Shown: piece by piece, positions 1 to 8,352 of the stretch
Layout of the letters: every line of letters starts with the position of its first letter
Numbering within the stretch: the first letter of the stretch is position 1
The notes under the pieces: model-generated
Seen by the model: the letters and a program-made list of their open reading frames with translations, nothing else
Told to the model about the DNA's origin: nothing
Database searches by the model: none
Assembly (NCBI GenBank): GCA_934190785.1
Contig: CAKPTA010000011.1
Location: forward strand, 1 to 34,561
Direction: 5' to 3'
Length of the DNA: 34,561 bases
Source of the DNA: an uncultured Bacilli bacterium
GTDB taxonomy: Bacteria; Bacillota_I; Bacilli_A; RF39; UBA660
Program-made: the position numbers and the translations under genes

Positions 1-245
1 CCCCCCCCCCACTTGTCAAGTGGCGTGTTGGTGTACCTGGACTATTCGCTAAAATTTTAAACTAACTGCCCACTTTTGATAATAAAGTGCATTTAATTTG
101 AGAAATTAAGGGGAAGACGTTATAATAACTAACCGTATTTTAGCTTTTTTCTTTGAAGGAAGTTTTATTTATGAAAAATGTTAAATATAATAAGCATTTA
201 TCTTTTGAAGATAGATGTACTATTGAGGACTTTTTAAATTTTTAA
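1..245 (+). mobile_element. IS30-family left-end remnant
   Basis: A start codon at 171 opens a 24-codon frame (171-245) whose residues HLSFEDRCTIEDFL resemble the N-terminal helix-turn-helix of IS30 transposases (pattern H-L-[ST]-x-E-[ED]-R-x-x-I-E). It then stops at once at 243-245. The upstream 170 bases look like an IS end: a short palindrome at 10-22 (CACTTGtCAAGTG) and no gene. I infer a transposase decayed to its first 24 codons. The right-hand part is replaced by the unrelated convergent gene that ends at 234. The run of ten C at the window edge may be an assembly-end artefact. Confidence 0.5.
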
Positions 246-869
246 TAAGATTTTAACTTTACCTTCTGCTAAATATTCATATGTATTTGCTGGACAATCC
301 TTTAATTTTGGATTCCAATATTTAATAGCATCCTTATATGCTTCTTCATAAGTACTAACTTCATTAGGTAATAACTGTTCATTTGTTTTAAATATATTAC
401 CTGTAACATTTACTTCAAATACATCAAATTCTTTCTTATTTGAATTGCTTAAGCAATCTTTCCAATAATTTAAACCATCATAATCACATAAATAAATAGA
501 ATGAAGTCTACTTGGAAGACTATCATTATAACTTTTTCTACAATCTTCTAGTGCTGTTTCTCTTTTGAAAAAATCAGCATTAAAAGACATTTGATACCCA
601 ATATTTAATAAGTTTTTTAGCTCTTCTAAATCTTCATTTCTAATTGATTTTAAATCCTTTATGCGATTAAAATAATTAGCTATAACAATAGAATAATTTT
701 GGTATGATTTATCCATTCCATTACTTAATTGAATAATTTGAGAAAAATTCATTTGTCTTTGATACATAATTGAATTAAAATTTTTATCAACATTAATAGT
801 ATTACCTACTACCCATTTTTTATCTTGATTATTTTTTAAGTGAATATGATATAATTCTTTATCTTGCAT
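234..869 (-). CDS. DUF2441-like protein
   Basis: 211 residues, soluble, no signal peptide. The N-terminus (ELYHIHLKN, then WVVGNTI) and the block LPSRLHSIYLCD followed by a conserved Trp (YWKDCL) match my recollection of DUF2441 proteins, which are found in mobile and defense contexts. That family has been grouped with ADP-ribosyltransferase-like folds; I cannot confirm this by eye and claim no catalytic residue. The start ATG at 869 follows an unusually G-rich Shine-Dalgarno (AAGGGGG). A good promoter lies just upstream. The last four codons and stop overlap the IS30 remnant, so the native C-terminus may have been cut and re-terminated there. Confidence 0.6.
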   Translation of the reverse strand: MQDKELYHIHLKNNQDKKWVVGNTINVDKNFNSIMYQRQMNFSQIIQLSNGMDKSYQNYSIVIANYFNRIKDLKSIRNEDLEELKNLLNIGYQMSFNADFFKRETALEDCRKSYNDSLPSRLHSIYLCDYDGLNYWKDCLSNSNKKEFDVFEVNVTGNIFKTNEQLLPNEVSTYEEAYKDAIKYWNPKLKDCPANTYEYLAEGKVKILLKI

Positions 870-895
870 AATAATCCCCCTTTTTATGAGAATGT

Positions 896-924
896 ATTAT
901 ATCATAGTAATTTGAATTTTTCAA
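896..924 (-). promoter_or_regulatory. Sigma-A promoter of the DUF2441-like gene
   Basis: On the minus strand, -35 TTGAAA (919-924), a 17-base spacer and -10 TATAAT (896-901). The expected start near 889 gives a 20-base leader before the ATG at 869. Spacing is ideal and there is one mismatch in the -35. Confidence 0.7.
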
Positions 925-1037
925 ATATAACTTCATTATGCAACTTATTATAACATAGTCATTTTATCAATTAATATTTATATTAAATTTAGATATCTAT
1001 GATCTTTAGTATACTCATATATCAGAAGTGAATATCA

Positions 1038-1637
1038 CTATACATTTAATAATTTATAAATTTTAATATATATATCATACCAACTATAACATCTAATAAT
1101 GTTACCGCCATCACAATTCTTGTTGTATCCTGCATGAAAGCATATAACAGGGATTTTTCCAGATATTTTATTTATATTAGCGGGTTTATCCTCTATCATT
1201 ACATCAATATTATTTTCCAAACATATATCAAGTTTATCTTCTGGACTAAATATAATTTTGTCATATTCAATTTTATTTCTTTTTAACCAATCTAAAACTA
1301 TTTTTTTATTTTCTTCAATACTCATAACTTCCGTTGAATGAGATAAAAAACTTCCTCTAGCTGTTATGATATATATTTCATTACCTTCTTGTTTTAGTTT
1401 TTTTATTACCTCACTAGCAAATCTTCTTACATCAACATTTATAGAATAATCTTTAAAATATTCATTCCAAAACTCATCATCTAAACTACTGTCAGCTTTA
1501 AATATATCAGTTGTTTCATATCCTTCATTATCTTGTATTTCTTTACCATATTTTTCAAAATAAAACTTACTTCCATAATCTAATTGCCACTGTTCTATAT
1601 CAGTTAATACTCCATCTATATCTATACCTATCCTCAT
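1038..1637 (-). CDS. HAD-superfamily 5'-nucleotidase-like protein
   Basis: 199 residues from the ATG at 1637; a longer start at 1649 adds MVIV. I prefer 1637 because GGTGAT lies five bases upstream. HAD motif I is DIDGVLTD at residues 5-12 of the short form, with both aspartates. Motif II is ITAR, with a following Lys region, and motif IV is IEDKPAN. This layout fits the NT5C/YqfW-type 5'(3')-deoxyribonucleotidase group, which dephosphorylates nucleoside monophosphates in the cytosol. The substrate here is not readable from sequence. It stands alone, convergent to nothing, with a possible -10 (TATAAT) about 20 bases upstream of the start. Confidence 0.75.
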   Translation of the reverse strand: MRIGIDIDGVLTDIEQWQLDYGSKFYFEKYGKEIQDNEGYETTDIFKADSSLDDEFWNEYFKDYSINVDVRRFASEVIKKLKQEGNEIYIITARGSFLSHSTEVMSIEENKKIVLDWLKRNKIEYDKIIFSPEDKLDICLENNIDVMIEDKPANINKISGKIPVICFHAGYNKNCDGGNIIRCYSWYDIYIKIYKLLNV

Positions 1638-1716
1638 TACTATCACCATAGTTAATTATACATAAAAAAAGAGTATATTACTATACCCTTATTTTTTTAT
1701 AGCATATCAATTTCAA

Positions 1717-1749
1717 ACAAAAATGAGAGCTTTCGCTCTCTTCAGGGGG
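1717..1749 (-). terminator. CCCCUGAA-GNRA hairpin element, copy A
   Basis: On the minus strand: CCCCCTGAA, stem GAGAGC, loop GAAA, stem GCTCTC, then ATTTTTGT. It is a plausible intrinsic terminator with a GNRA tetraloop and a C-rich strand directly 5' of the stem. It is one of four copies of the same module in the island. No annotated minus-strand gene reads into it from the right, only the small-ORF/repeat region 1750-1943. Confidence 0.7.
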
Positions 1750-1804
1750 CGCTTTTAAAATCATACTTCTGCCTTTCTCTGATTGGTAAAACATGGTTCT
1801 ACAA

Positions 1805-1877
1805 TTCCCCTCAGTTCCCTGAATTTTCCCTCGTTTCCCCTCATTTTCCTTATTTTAGTGGTTGAGTAGGTGGTTGA
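1805..1877. repeat. Phased TTCC(CC)T repeats and paired GTGGTTGA repeats
   Basis: Within the gene-free interval 1750-1943, copies of TTCCCCT/TTCCCT begin at 1805, 1815, 1826 and 1835, with a weaker TTCCT at 1846. The spacing is close to one helical turn. They are followed by two exact GTGGTTGA copies (1858-1865, 1870-1877) and by two TTACCTAAA copies before the ribosome binding site of the excisionase-like gene. This resembles an array of protein binding sites (arm-type or Xis sites), which is inference. Confidence 0.5.
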
Positions 1878-1943
1878 AATGAAAAATTGTTACCTAAACC
1901 TAGATTTTGATTACCTAAATTTTATAGAAAGGAGAAAAATTAA

Positions 1944-2162
1944 ATGAAAGAAATAATAACATATGAAGAATTAAAAAAGATAACTTCTCAAGCTTGGTTA
2001 TCAGTAAATGATATAATGAAGATCACTTCAACAAGTAAACGTGCGGCTTATAAAATTAAAAATGCTATTAAAGAAGATTTACTAAAAAAAGGTTATTACA
2101 TACCTAATGCACTATTACCTACAAGAGAAGTATTAGAATATTTAAAAATAAAAGAGAAGTAA
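1944..2162 (+). CDS. Excisionase-like helix-turn-helix protein
   Basis: 72 residues, one of very few plus-strand genes in the island, preceded by AAGGAG at a good distance. The core (WLSVNDIMKIT, then a basic recognition-like helix ending KNAIKEDLLKKG, then LPTREVLEYL) has the layout of small DUF3173/excisionase-type winged-helix proteins of integrative elements. Such proteins bend DNA at attachment sites or regulate integrase genes. No integrase gene is in the window, so I read it as a leftover of an integrative element. It ends 9 bases before the convergent DUF6339-like gene stops. Confidence 0.5.
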   Translation: MKEIITYEELKKITSQAWLSVNDIMKITSTSKRAAYKIKNAIKEDLLKKGYYIPNALLPTREVLEYLKIKEK

Positions 2163-2170
2163 ATCATCTT

Positions 2171-2986
2171 TTATTTTTTTAAATACTCAATATTTCCTTT
2201 ATGAACTTCTTGAACTGCTTTTTCTAATTTTTCGTATATAACATCATATAAATCTTTATCATCCATAAAATCTAATATTCTAGCTGAACCATATAATGAT
2301 AATGATTTTCTTATAAAAGTATATATATTATACGTTTCTATTCCTTTTTCACATCTTTCCATTGTTTCTTTATAAATCGGATCAGAAATATATTTATCAT
2401 AAATATCTTTTTCTGCTCTTATTGTATTTAAAACAACATTTCTATATTTATTATCAAATGTTAAATTTCTTATTCTTTCATTCTTCTCAAATACAAATTT
2501 AGTAAGTTCATATATATCTTTTCTTGATTCATCAATTGTAAATTCAACCCAGAAAAATCCTCTAGCAAAAGTATTTCTCCAAATACCTCTTTTACCTTCT
2601 TTAAGCAACCAACTATATTCTAATCTTGTTTCAGTTGTTAAAGGCATAGCTTGTAATGCAACTCTATAAAATTTTTCAAATTCTAACCAAAGCCAAAATC
2701 TTTTATCAACTAATACATATCTTGGTAAATCTTTAATATGTTCATATAAAGAAATAGCATTTCTTAATTCTACATTTTTATATTTACCATCACTAGCCAA
2801 TTTTAAATCAAAATCTATTATTTTTTGTTTTCGTTGCTCAAATGGCGCTTCATCTAATAATTCTTTTAACCATCTTGAATCATATGGATTTTCATTAATA
2901 TATTCGACTATTTTTTTAGGATTACTATATAAAGTATCTAATAATTTTTCATTCATAAATGATATATTTATAACATTATTATTCAT
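2171..2986 (-). CDS. DUF6339-like protein, third gene of GHKL cassette
   Basis: 271 residues, mostly helical, no membrane segment. The central region (residues about 80-180) carries ISLYEHIKDLPRYVLVDKRF, then WRNTFARGFFWVEFTIDESR and YELTKFVF. I associate this pattern with DUF6339, a family often found beside GHKL ATPases in restriction-like clusters; the family name is from memory. I see no PD-(D/E)XK or HNH active site. Its start codon overlaps the stop of the upstream gene by one base (TAATG), so the two are translationally coupled. It is the last gene of the 6048-2171 transcript. Confidence 0.55.
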   Translation of the reverse strand: MNNNVINISFMNEKLLDTLYSNPKKIVEYINENPYDSRWLKELLDEAPFEQRKQKIIDFDLKLASDGKYKNVELRNAISLYEHIKDLPRYVLVDKRFWLWLEFEKFYRVALQAMPLTTETRLEYSWLLKEGKRGIWRNTFARGFFWVEFTIDESRKDIYELTKFVFEKNERIRNLTFDNKYRNVVLNTIRAEKDIYDKYISDPIYKETMERCEKGIETYNIYTFIRKSLSLYGSARILDFMDDKDLYDVIYEKLEKAVQEVHKGNIEYLKK

Positions 2987-3900
2987 TATATTTCCTCCTC
3001 TTCTGAATCACCTATTCTTGTGATTATATCATGAAAATCATCTATAGAATTAACTATACAATCATCCATAATCATTTGTGATAATTCTAAAACATCAAGT
3101 GTCATGAATATTTCTTCAGTTAATTCAGTTCCAATTAGTTTTTTATATGAATTTTGAACTGATATAAACCAAGTATGTACATCTATAACATCTTCTATCA
3201 TTTTATTTTGATATTTAAGTTCATCTTGAATTTCTTTCAAACACATAGATAAAGCAGGTATTATAATTATAGAAAAGAATATATGTTGAAATATAGATTG
3301 TCCATTTAATCTATCAAAATTCTCATATTCATGTTCTGGCAATTCAATTTTTATTTTCTTATCATCATTTATAACTGTCATTATTTTTTTGTCAGAATCA
3401 AAACTTTTAACAACAGAAAATATTGATGATACCTTTTTGTCTTCAAAATCATCATACTCAATTTTTGATACTATTCCATCATCTAAAGCTATTGGGCAAT
3501 ATTTTTCAATTTTAAAAGAATACCCTGAATAATCATCAATAAAATCCAAGCTCTTAAAGTCAGTAATTGTATCAGTAGCGTATGTTATACTTGAAATTTC
3601 TACCCTACCTGATAATTTATTAATAGGAATAATAATATCTTTAGGTTCTATTGAAATTTCTTCCGAATGTTTAAATAACGTTGATGAACATTCAATCATT
3701 ATCATTGCTTTACATTTATTATCGTTTAGTAATTCTTTAAGAAGTTTGCTATTAGTTTCAATATGAACGTTTTTTAAAATATAATTTTCTCCATCTTCTA
3801 TTTCTTCTAATTCTAAAGCATATGTATCATTTACATAACAGTTGAAATTTTTTGCATTATTTAGTACAGGATATGGGAATCCTTTTTTACCTATTTGCAT
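2986..3900 (-). CDS. Unknown protein, second gene of GHKL cassette
   Basis: 304 residues. The N-terminal half is beta-rich and opens with GKKGFPYPVLNN; the C-terminal half (from about 205) is helical. The FPYPVL opening is a recurrent start among partner proteins of GHKL-ATPase defense clusters as I recall them, but I know no biochemical function. No catalytic motif is evident. The strongly hydrophobic stretch IFFSIIIIPALSMCL is probably a buried helix rather than a membrane anchor. It overlaps the end of the GHKL gene by 14 bases and touches the next gene, so the three products are made together and probably form a complex. Confidence 0.5.
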   Translation of the reverse strand: MQIGKKGFPYPVLNNAKNFNCYVNDTYALELEEIEDGENYILKNVHIETNSKLLKELLNDNKCKAMIMIECSSTLFKHSEEISIEPKDIIIPINKLSGRVEISSITYATDTITDFKSLDFIDDYSGYSFKIEKYCPIALDDGIVSKIEYDDFEDKKVSSIFSVVKSFDSDKKIMTVINDDKKIKIELPEHEYENFDRLNGQSIFQHIFFSIIIIPALSMCLKEIQDELKYQNKMIEDVIDVHTWFISVQNSYKKLIGTELTEEIFMTLDVLELSQMIMDDCIVNSIDDFHDIITRIGDSEEEEI

Positions 3901-5818
3901 ATAACTTCACCTCACATACATAAATATCATCTAAATTAGTATCCAATTCAAATTTATATTTTTTATTTTTCTCTAATTTAATATTTTTAACTAAATTGTT
4001 CTCAACAATATATTCCTCACCATTTAATATGCACTTTTTAATATTTGTTTTATATTTTGAGCCATTATCATCTAAATAGAATAATTCCATTTCGCAATTA
4101 GATTCATCATAAATAGAAGTAAAACTTATTAAATATTTTCCAGACTCTCTATCTAATATTAAAGTTTTAGCCTTTATTCCACTTAAATTAACCGTTCTCA
4201 ATATCTCGTCTGTTCCATCCTCACTAAATTCCTGCTTATTATTCTCTCCCTCATGAATTTCTCCACCATTACCTTGATTATGACCTTCAGTACTATTGGT
4301 TTCATCTCCATCATCAGTTCTTGCTCCAACATCTAAAACATTACTAATATCATCAACATTAGAATTATCTCCAACATTATTAGTTAAAACTACTTTTCTA
4401 CTATTTATGATTTTAGGTTTTTCTGTTTTTTCACTTTCAGAATTACCATCAGCACCGCCAAATTCAGCAGCCGATAAAAATTCACCTGCTCCATCAATAT
4501 CTAACTCCTTATCATTAACAGATAATAAGCATTCATTAGCAAACAATTGAACCTCATTACGTATTGTTTTTATTATTCTCTTTATTTCACGCCTAAACTC
4601 AGCATCATCTTGAATTCTGTTTGGTTCCCAATCTGTATGTTGAGGATTTTCTATTGATCTTAATATACTATTTAATTCATTCTTTTCAATAATACACATT
4701 GAAGAACATGGCTTAGCAAATGGAATTTTCATATCAGTTATTTTCATATATGGATATCTGATCATAATACATTTATTAGTTGCTAGTGATTCTTCTTGTT
4801 TATTAAAATCTTTTAATAAAATCTTAATATTACCATACCCATGAATATCAACTTCTTTTTTAAATACTGTAGCATCATTTAATAATATATATTGACCTAT
4901 AATATTTCTTTTTTCTGATTCATTGATTTCATTTGTGTAAACAATATCTCTAAGTGTTTCATTGCATATTTTAGTACCATCTACACTTACAATCAAATCA
5001 CCTTTATCTATAGCTACCATAAAACTATCTAGAACTTTTGTTATTATACTAGACTTCCAATTTTCTTCTGCTCTAAAATCAATAATATATACATCAGTTC
5101 CAGATTCAGTTCTTGTATAATCTTTTTCTAAAACTAATTTTTCTAATATTGGTAACACCTTTTCTGTTGAACAATAATAACCATAACCAGTTGTACACAT
5201 TCCAGTTTCTTCATCTAATAATCTTGATGCTAGCTTAGTAATTCCTAAATAACCTTCTTCATTATCTTCATTCAATGTCGAATAAAACACTGTTTGTAAA
5301 TCACTTGCAACAAATGAAGCAAATTTTCCAATTCCTTTTGAACCACCACTAGTTGCGTTATCTTTAGTAGTTAATCCATTACCTTTAGTAAGATAATAGA
5401 ACGCTTTGCTTCTATCAAAAGATTTTGCACCTTCAAGTCCTTTAGTATTATAATCGCTAACTCTTAAACAAAATATTTGTTCTCTTCCTAAATGAGATAC
5501 CATACTATCAAATTTTTTATAATACTTTGTTCCTTGTTGATATGAATCGCGACAACAAATCATTTCATTTTTTAATGCATTTATTCCAGGCAAATCTTTT
5601 GTGTTTAAATAAAATGATTTAAATTCAACCACAACTGGTTCTTCACTTTTTCTAGCATCAATTGAATTTTGACATAATTCTCTTGCTATAGACGCAATCG
5701 GATCCTTTTTAAACGTTTCAACATCTGTAGAGTCTAAACTATATTCTGGCCCATTACCATTTTCTATGAATTTCCATTTGTAATTCTTGTTACTTAAAAT
5801 ATTACTAAATAACCCCAT
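3887..5818 (-). CDS. GHKL (MutL/MORC-type) ATPase of a putative defense system
   Basis: 643 residues. The Bergerat-fold ATP site is clear: N-box ARELCQNSIDA (about residues 45-55, with the metal-binding Asn), the adenine-binding segment SDYNTKGL (121-128) and the lid GGSKGIGKFA (158-167). A transducer-like segment follows (GTDVYIIDF and on). A low-complexity Asn/Asp/Glu/Gly linker spans about 455-540, and a beta-rich C-terminal domain ends the protein. Full-length family members in restriction-modification clusters were linked to MORC ATPases by Iyer and colleagues. Here no helicase or cytosine methylase accompanies it. I infer a sensor or clamp ATPase acting with the two downstream partners; the target is unknown. 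Confidence 0.75.
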   Translation of the reverse strand: MGLFSNILSNKNYKWKFIENGNGPEYSLDSTDVETFKKDPIASIARELCQNSIDARKSEEPVVVEFKSFYLNTKDLPGINALKNEMICCRDSYQQGTKYYKKFDSMVSHLGREQIFCLRVSDYNTKGLEGAKSFDRSKAFYYLTKGNGLTTKDNATSGGSKGIGKFASFVASDLQTVFYSTLNEDNEEGYLGITKLASRLLDEETGMCTTGYGYYCSTEKVLPILEKLVLEKDYTRTESGTDVYIIDFRAEENWKSSIITKVLDSFMVAIDKGDLIVSVDGTKICNETLRDIVYTNEINESEKRNIIGQYILLNDATVFKKEVDIHGYGNIKILLKDFNKQEESLATNKCIMIRYPYMKITDMKIPFAKPCSSMCIIEKNELNSILRSIENPQHTDWEPNRIQDDAEFRREIKRIIKTIRNEVQLFANECLLSVNDKELDIDGAGEFLSAAEFGGADGNSESEKTEKPKIINSRKVVLTNNVGDNSNVDDISNVLDVGARTDDGDETNSTEGHNQGNGGEIHEGENNKQEFSEDGTDEILRTVNLSGIKAKTLILDRESGKYLISFTSIYDESNCEMELFYLDDNGSKYKTNIKKCILNGEEYIVENNLVKNIKLEKNKKYKFELDTNLDDIYVCEVKLYANR

Positions 5819-5829
5819 AAATACACCTC

Positions 5830-6048
5830 CTACAACTCAAATCTCTTTTTACTTTTCTTACTTTTATTGAATAATTCCTTCTGCTTATCTAATTCTTTTT
5901 GAATAGCCTTAAAAATATTTTCCATTTGTTCATCAGAATATTCATAAAATGATGTGTTATTTAAATTATCAAGTTTAGAGATCATGTCAATTATTTTATT
6001 TACCCTATTTTCGGCAATTCTTTTAAAATTTTCTTGTTTGGCATTCAT
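5830..6048 (-). CDS. Small helical protein leading the GHKL cassette
   Basis: 72 residues, highly charged, predicted helical: QENFKRIAENRVNKIID, then LDNLNNTSFYEYSDEQM and a Lys-rich tail ending KKRFEL. Small proteins of this type (R-V-N-K-I, L-x-N-L-x-N, F-x-A-I) recur in phage and plasmid contexts without assigned function. It is the first gene behind a strong promoter, 11 bases upstream of the GHKL gene, with ribosome binding site AAAGGAAGAG. An antitoxin or regulator role is possible but only inferred from position and size. Confidence 0.6.
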   Translation of the reverse strand: MNAKQENFKRIAENRVNKIIDMISKLDNLNNTSFYEYSDEQMENIFKAIQKELDKQKELFNKSKKSKKRFEL

Positions 6049-6071
6049 GAAAATCTCTTCCTTTCATGTAT

Positions 6072-6100
6072 AAAATATCATTTTCATTTCTATATGTCAA
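6072..6100 (-). promoter_or_regulatory. Promoter of the GHKL cassette
   Basis: Minus strand -35 TTGACA (6095-6100, perfect), 17-base spacer, -10 TATTTT (6072-6077). It fires about 20 bases upstream of the 72-residue gene. A large inverted repeat abuts the -35 on its upstream side. Confidence 0.75.
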
Positions 6101-6141
6101 CAATAATTGCATAATATTTGATAAATATTATGTAATTATTG
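6101..6141. repeat. 41-bp inverted repeat next to the GHKL promoter
   Basis: Arms 6101-6119 and 6123-6141 are complementary at 18 of 19 positions with a 3-base centre (GAT). The repeat ends exactly where the -35 of the GHKL promoter begins. It could be an operator for an activator or repressor, or a cruciform-forming transcription insulator. No T-tract follows on the minus side, so it is not a typical terminator. Confidence 0.55.
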
Positions 6142-6152
6142 TGTTTTACCTC

Positions 6153-6181
6153 AAAAAAATATAAGCATTTCCGCTTATATT
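6153..6181 (-). terminator. Terminator of the Dam/restriction operon
   Basis: Minus strand stem AATATAAGC (6181-6173) and GCTTATATT (6166-6158) followed by TTTTTTTG. The restriction gene's TAA stop lies inside the first arm, so termination follows the gene directly. Confidence 0.75.
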
Positions 6182-7470
6182 TCAACTCTATCGATATAAT
6201 TTGTAATATCTAAAATCCACTTTATCCAAGCTGTTACTGTACTTGTTCTTCTCTTAGCTGTACTTTCTTTGTTAATTTCACTCCTGCATTCATCTATAGC
6301 CTTAGCTATTTCTTCAATATTAAAAGAAAAATCTTCTAATTGCTGTTTCATTGCTAAATAAAATGGTTTATGAGATAAGATACTTTTAACAATTTCCAAT
6401 GTTCTATCTTTATGATTCATTTTCATTATATTTTTACCATATTCAGTCAACGTATATTTTTTATCTTTTGTTACAAATCCTAAATATTTTGCAGCATCAA
6501 TATAATAATTTGTCTGTCTTGGATCATACTCTAAGAAGTTTGTTATATCATCTGGCGTCATATCTTGACTATTTAATTGTCCTAATAAATCTAATACTAT
6601 ATTAAATGTATTAGCTTGTGGAAATGGAACATCACTAGATTCTTTAACAAATTCTATATTTTCCATCACATTCATAATATCAGATACTTCTATAGTATTG
6701 TAAGGTTCATCCAATATATATCTTTTTATTTCTTTTAATTTAATACTATTATAATCATTTTCGTTTTCGAAACTATATATAAAGAAATTAAATATATTAT
6801 CATGTTTAATCAACATAATTGGTATTATTTCTTTAGTAGTATTTGATTTCCAAACCTTATATGGATAATATAGTTGCCTAATTATAAAATCTTTCATATA
6901 ATGATTTTTTGCTTCTAATATAATAAATTTAGAAATACCTTCATAGCTTCCATCAATTTCCATTTGAGAATTTTCTACATTTATATCAAATGAATTTTGA
7001 TCATTTAACAATATTTGATATTTGAATTCACCAGTTCCCATTCTCCCAGAAATAGTTGGAACTAACGGCTCATCTATTATATCCTCAAGCATTCCTGATA
7101 TATAAGCAGCATTCAAAGAAATAGCCTCACTTGCTATATTATTATAATCAATGGTAGTTATGTAATCAGGCAAGTACTTTGTTTCTACATCTATATTATT
7201 ATTAATATCTACTAATTGGTAATTTTGAAATTTACCAATAATATATGAACCACGTTTTATAGGTAATATTGCCAACTCATTACTTTTAAAAATATCTGGT
7301 AAATTTTCACTACTATCAAATTTTGTCATTAAACGGGGCTCTCTACCAGAAGTTTTAATTTCATCTGCCGTTATTTCAAAATATCCATTCTTATTAATTT
7401 CACATATTATATTATATTTTTCAAATAATAAATTCCATGCTTTATTATTTTTCGATATCCAATTTTCCAA
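6175..7470 (-). CDS. Type II restriction endonuclease (PD-(D/E)XK)
   Basis: 431 residues. A PD-(D/E)XK-type site is visible: QMEIDGSYEG (residues 169-178, with Glu171 and Asp173) and, ten residues on, IILEAK (Glu186, Lys188). These are followed by the family hallmark FIIRQLYYPYKVW. The region about 300-350 (YYIDAAKYLGFV, YTLTEYG) looks like a winged helix. It belongs with stand-alone type II enzymes encoded beside an adenine methylase. It overlaps the methylase gene by 26 bases and is translated after it, so protection is made before cleavage. Recognition is probably that of the paired Dam-type methylase, possibly GATC. Confidence 0.75.
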   Translation of the reverse strand: MENWISKNNKAWNLLFEKYNIICEINKNGYFEITADEIKTSGREPRLMTKFDSSENLPDIFKSNELAILPIKRGSYIIGKFQNYQLVDINNNIDVETKYLPDYITTIDYNNIASEAISLNAAYISGMLEDIIDEPLVPTISGRMGTGEFKYQILLNDQNSFDINVENSQMEIDGSYEGISKFIILEAKNHYMKDFIIRQLYYPYKVWKSNTTKEIIPIMLIKHDNIFNFFIYSFENENDYNSIKLKEIKRYILDEPYNTIEVSDIMNVMENIEFVKESSDVPFPQANTFNIVLDLLGQLNSQDMTPDDITNFLEYDPRQTNYYIDAAKYLGFVTKDKKYTLTEYGKNIMKMNHKDRTLEIVKSILSHKPFYLAMKQQLEDFSFNIEEIAKAIDECRSEINKESTAKRRTSTVTAWIKWILDITNYIDRVEI

Positions 7471-8323
7471 TGATCAAAACCTCCTCAACTTCCCCTCTTT
7501 TCTTTGCATTACTATTTATATTTCTTCTTGCATTAACAGTGTTTATAGTATATGTAACATATTTTGATGAATCACTATATAAATCAACTATAAAAGGTGT
7601 TTTAGAATTGCTAATCATAACATAGCAACCTTTTTCAATTAATCTATCACACATTTTTTTTAATCTAGTTTGATCTTCACGAGTAAACCCATCCTTAGTA
7701 TATCCAACAAAGTTTAATTGTTCATCATATTGATCATATGGTGGATCTAAATAAATAAATGAGCCTTTTGAAGCATCTTTGCATGCTTCTTCAAAATCAC
7801 CAGTTCTAAACTCAATATCATTTTCATTAAAATATTTGCACATAGCTCTAAGAACAGGTTCATTACATATACAAGGATTCTTATATGAACCATAAGGTGA
7901 ATTGAATTGACCTGCACTATTCATTCTAAATAATCCATTGTAGCAAGTTCTATTTAAATAGATTAATCTTGCTGCTTTTTCTACTGGCGTCCATTTTTTA
8001 TATTCTTCAGTTCTATCAATTCCTCTGATTTCATAGAAACTTTCAGAATCATTCTTTGTTTCATAATATTTTAATTTTTCAATAAGTTCATCAAGATTTT
8101 CTTTTATACATCTATATAGATTAATTAAATCTTCATTGTAATCATTAATGACCGCTTTTTTAGGCTGTAAATGAAATAATACAGCTCCCCCACCTATAAA
8201 AGGTTCATAATAAGAAGTTATATTTTTTTGTGGAAAAAATTTTTCTAATTGTGGTAATAATTGTCTTTTACCACCAGCCCATTTTAACACAGGTTGAAGA
8301 ATTAAATTTTTCTTTCTTTTCAT
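7445..8323 (-). CDS. Dam/M.DpnII-type DNA adenine methyltransferase
   Basis: 292 residues, normal for the D12 class. S-adenosylmethionine motif I appears as PFIGGGAVLF (41-50), preceded by the family N-terminal block KWAGGKRQLL (14-23). Catalytic motif IV is DPPY (193-196). The segments LNRTCYNGLFR, FNSPYG and FVGYTKDGF are typical of Dam and M.DpnIIA, which methylate N6 of adenine in GATC. The target sequence is inferred from family only. Ribosome binding site AGGTGG precedes the ATG, and an extended -10 promoter sits about 30 bases further upstream. Confidence 0.88.
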   Translation of the reverse strand: MKRKKNLILQPVLKWAGGKRQLLPQLEKFFPQKNITSYYEPFIGGGAVLFHLQPKKAVINDYNEDLINLYRCIKENLDELIEKLKYYETKNDSESFYEIRGIDRTEEYKKWTPVEKAARLIYLNRTCYNGLFRMNSAGQFNSPYGSYKNPCICNEPVLRAMCKYFNENDIEFRTGDFEEACKDASKGSFIYLDPPYDQYDEQLNFVGYTKDGFTREDQTRLKKMCDRLIEKGCYVMISNSKTPFIVDLYSDSSKYVTYTINTVNARRNINSNAKKRGEVEEVLIIGKLDIEK

Positions 8324-8352
8324 ATTATTACCACCTACAATTCCTAAATAAT

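Noticed and set aside
1..10. Run of ten C as a G-quadruplex or regulatory tract
   Set aside because: It is the window edge, in a 75% A+T genome, and is a single run; an assembly-end artefact is more likely.
1761..1844. 27-codon minus-strand frame with AAGGA before its ATG
   Set aside because: Its codons are made from the phased AGGGGAA repeats and it has no recognisable domain; I treat the interval as binding-site repeats.
4296..4550. Plus-strand open frame inside the GHKL gene
   Set aside because: It is antisense to the low-complexity linker, with no ribosome binding site; a composition artefact.
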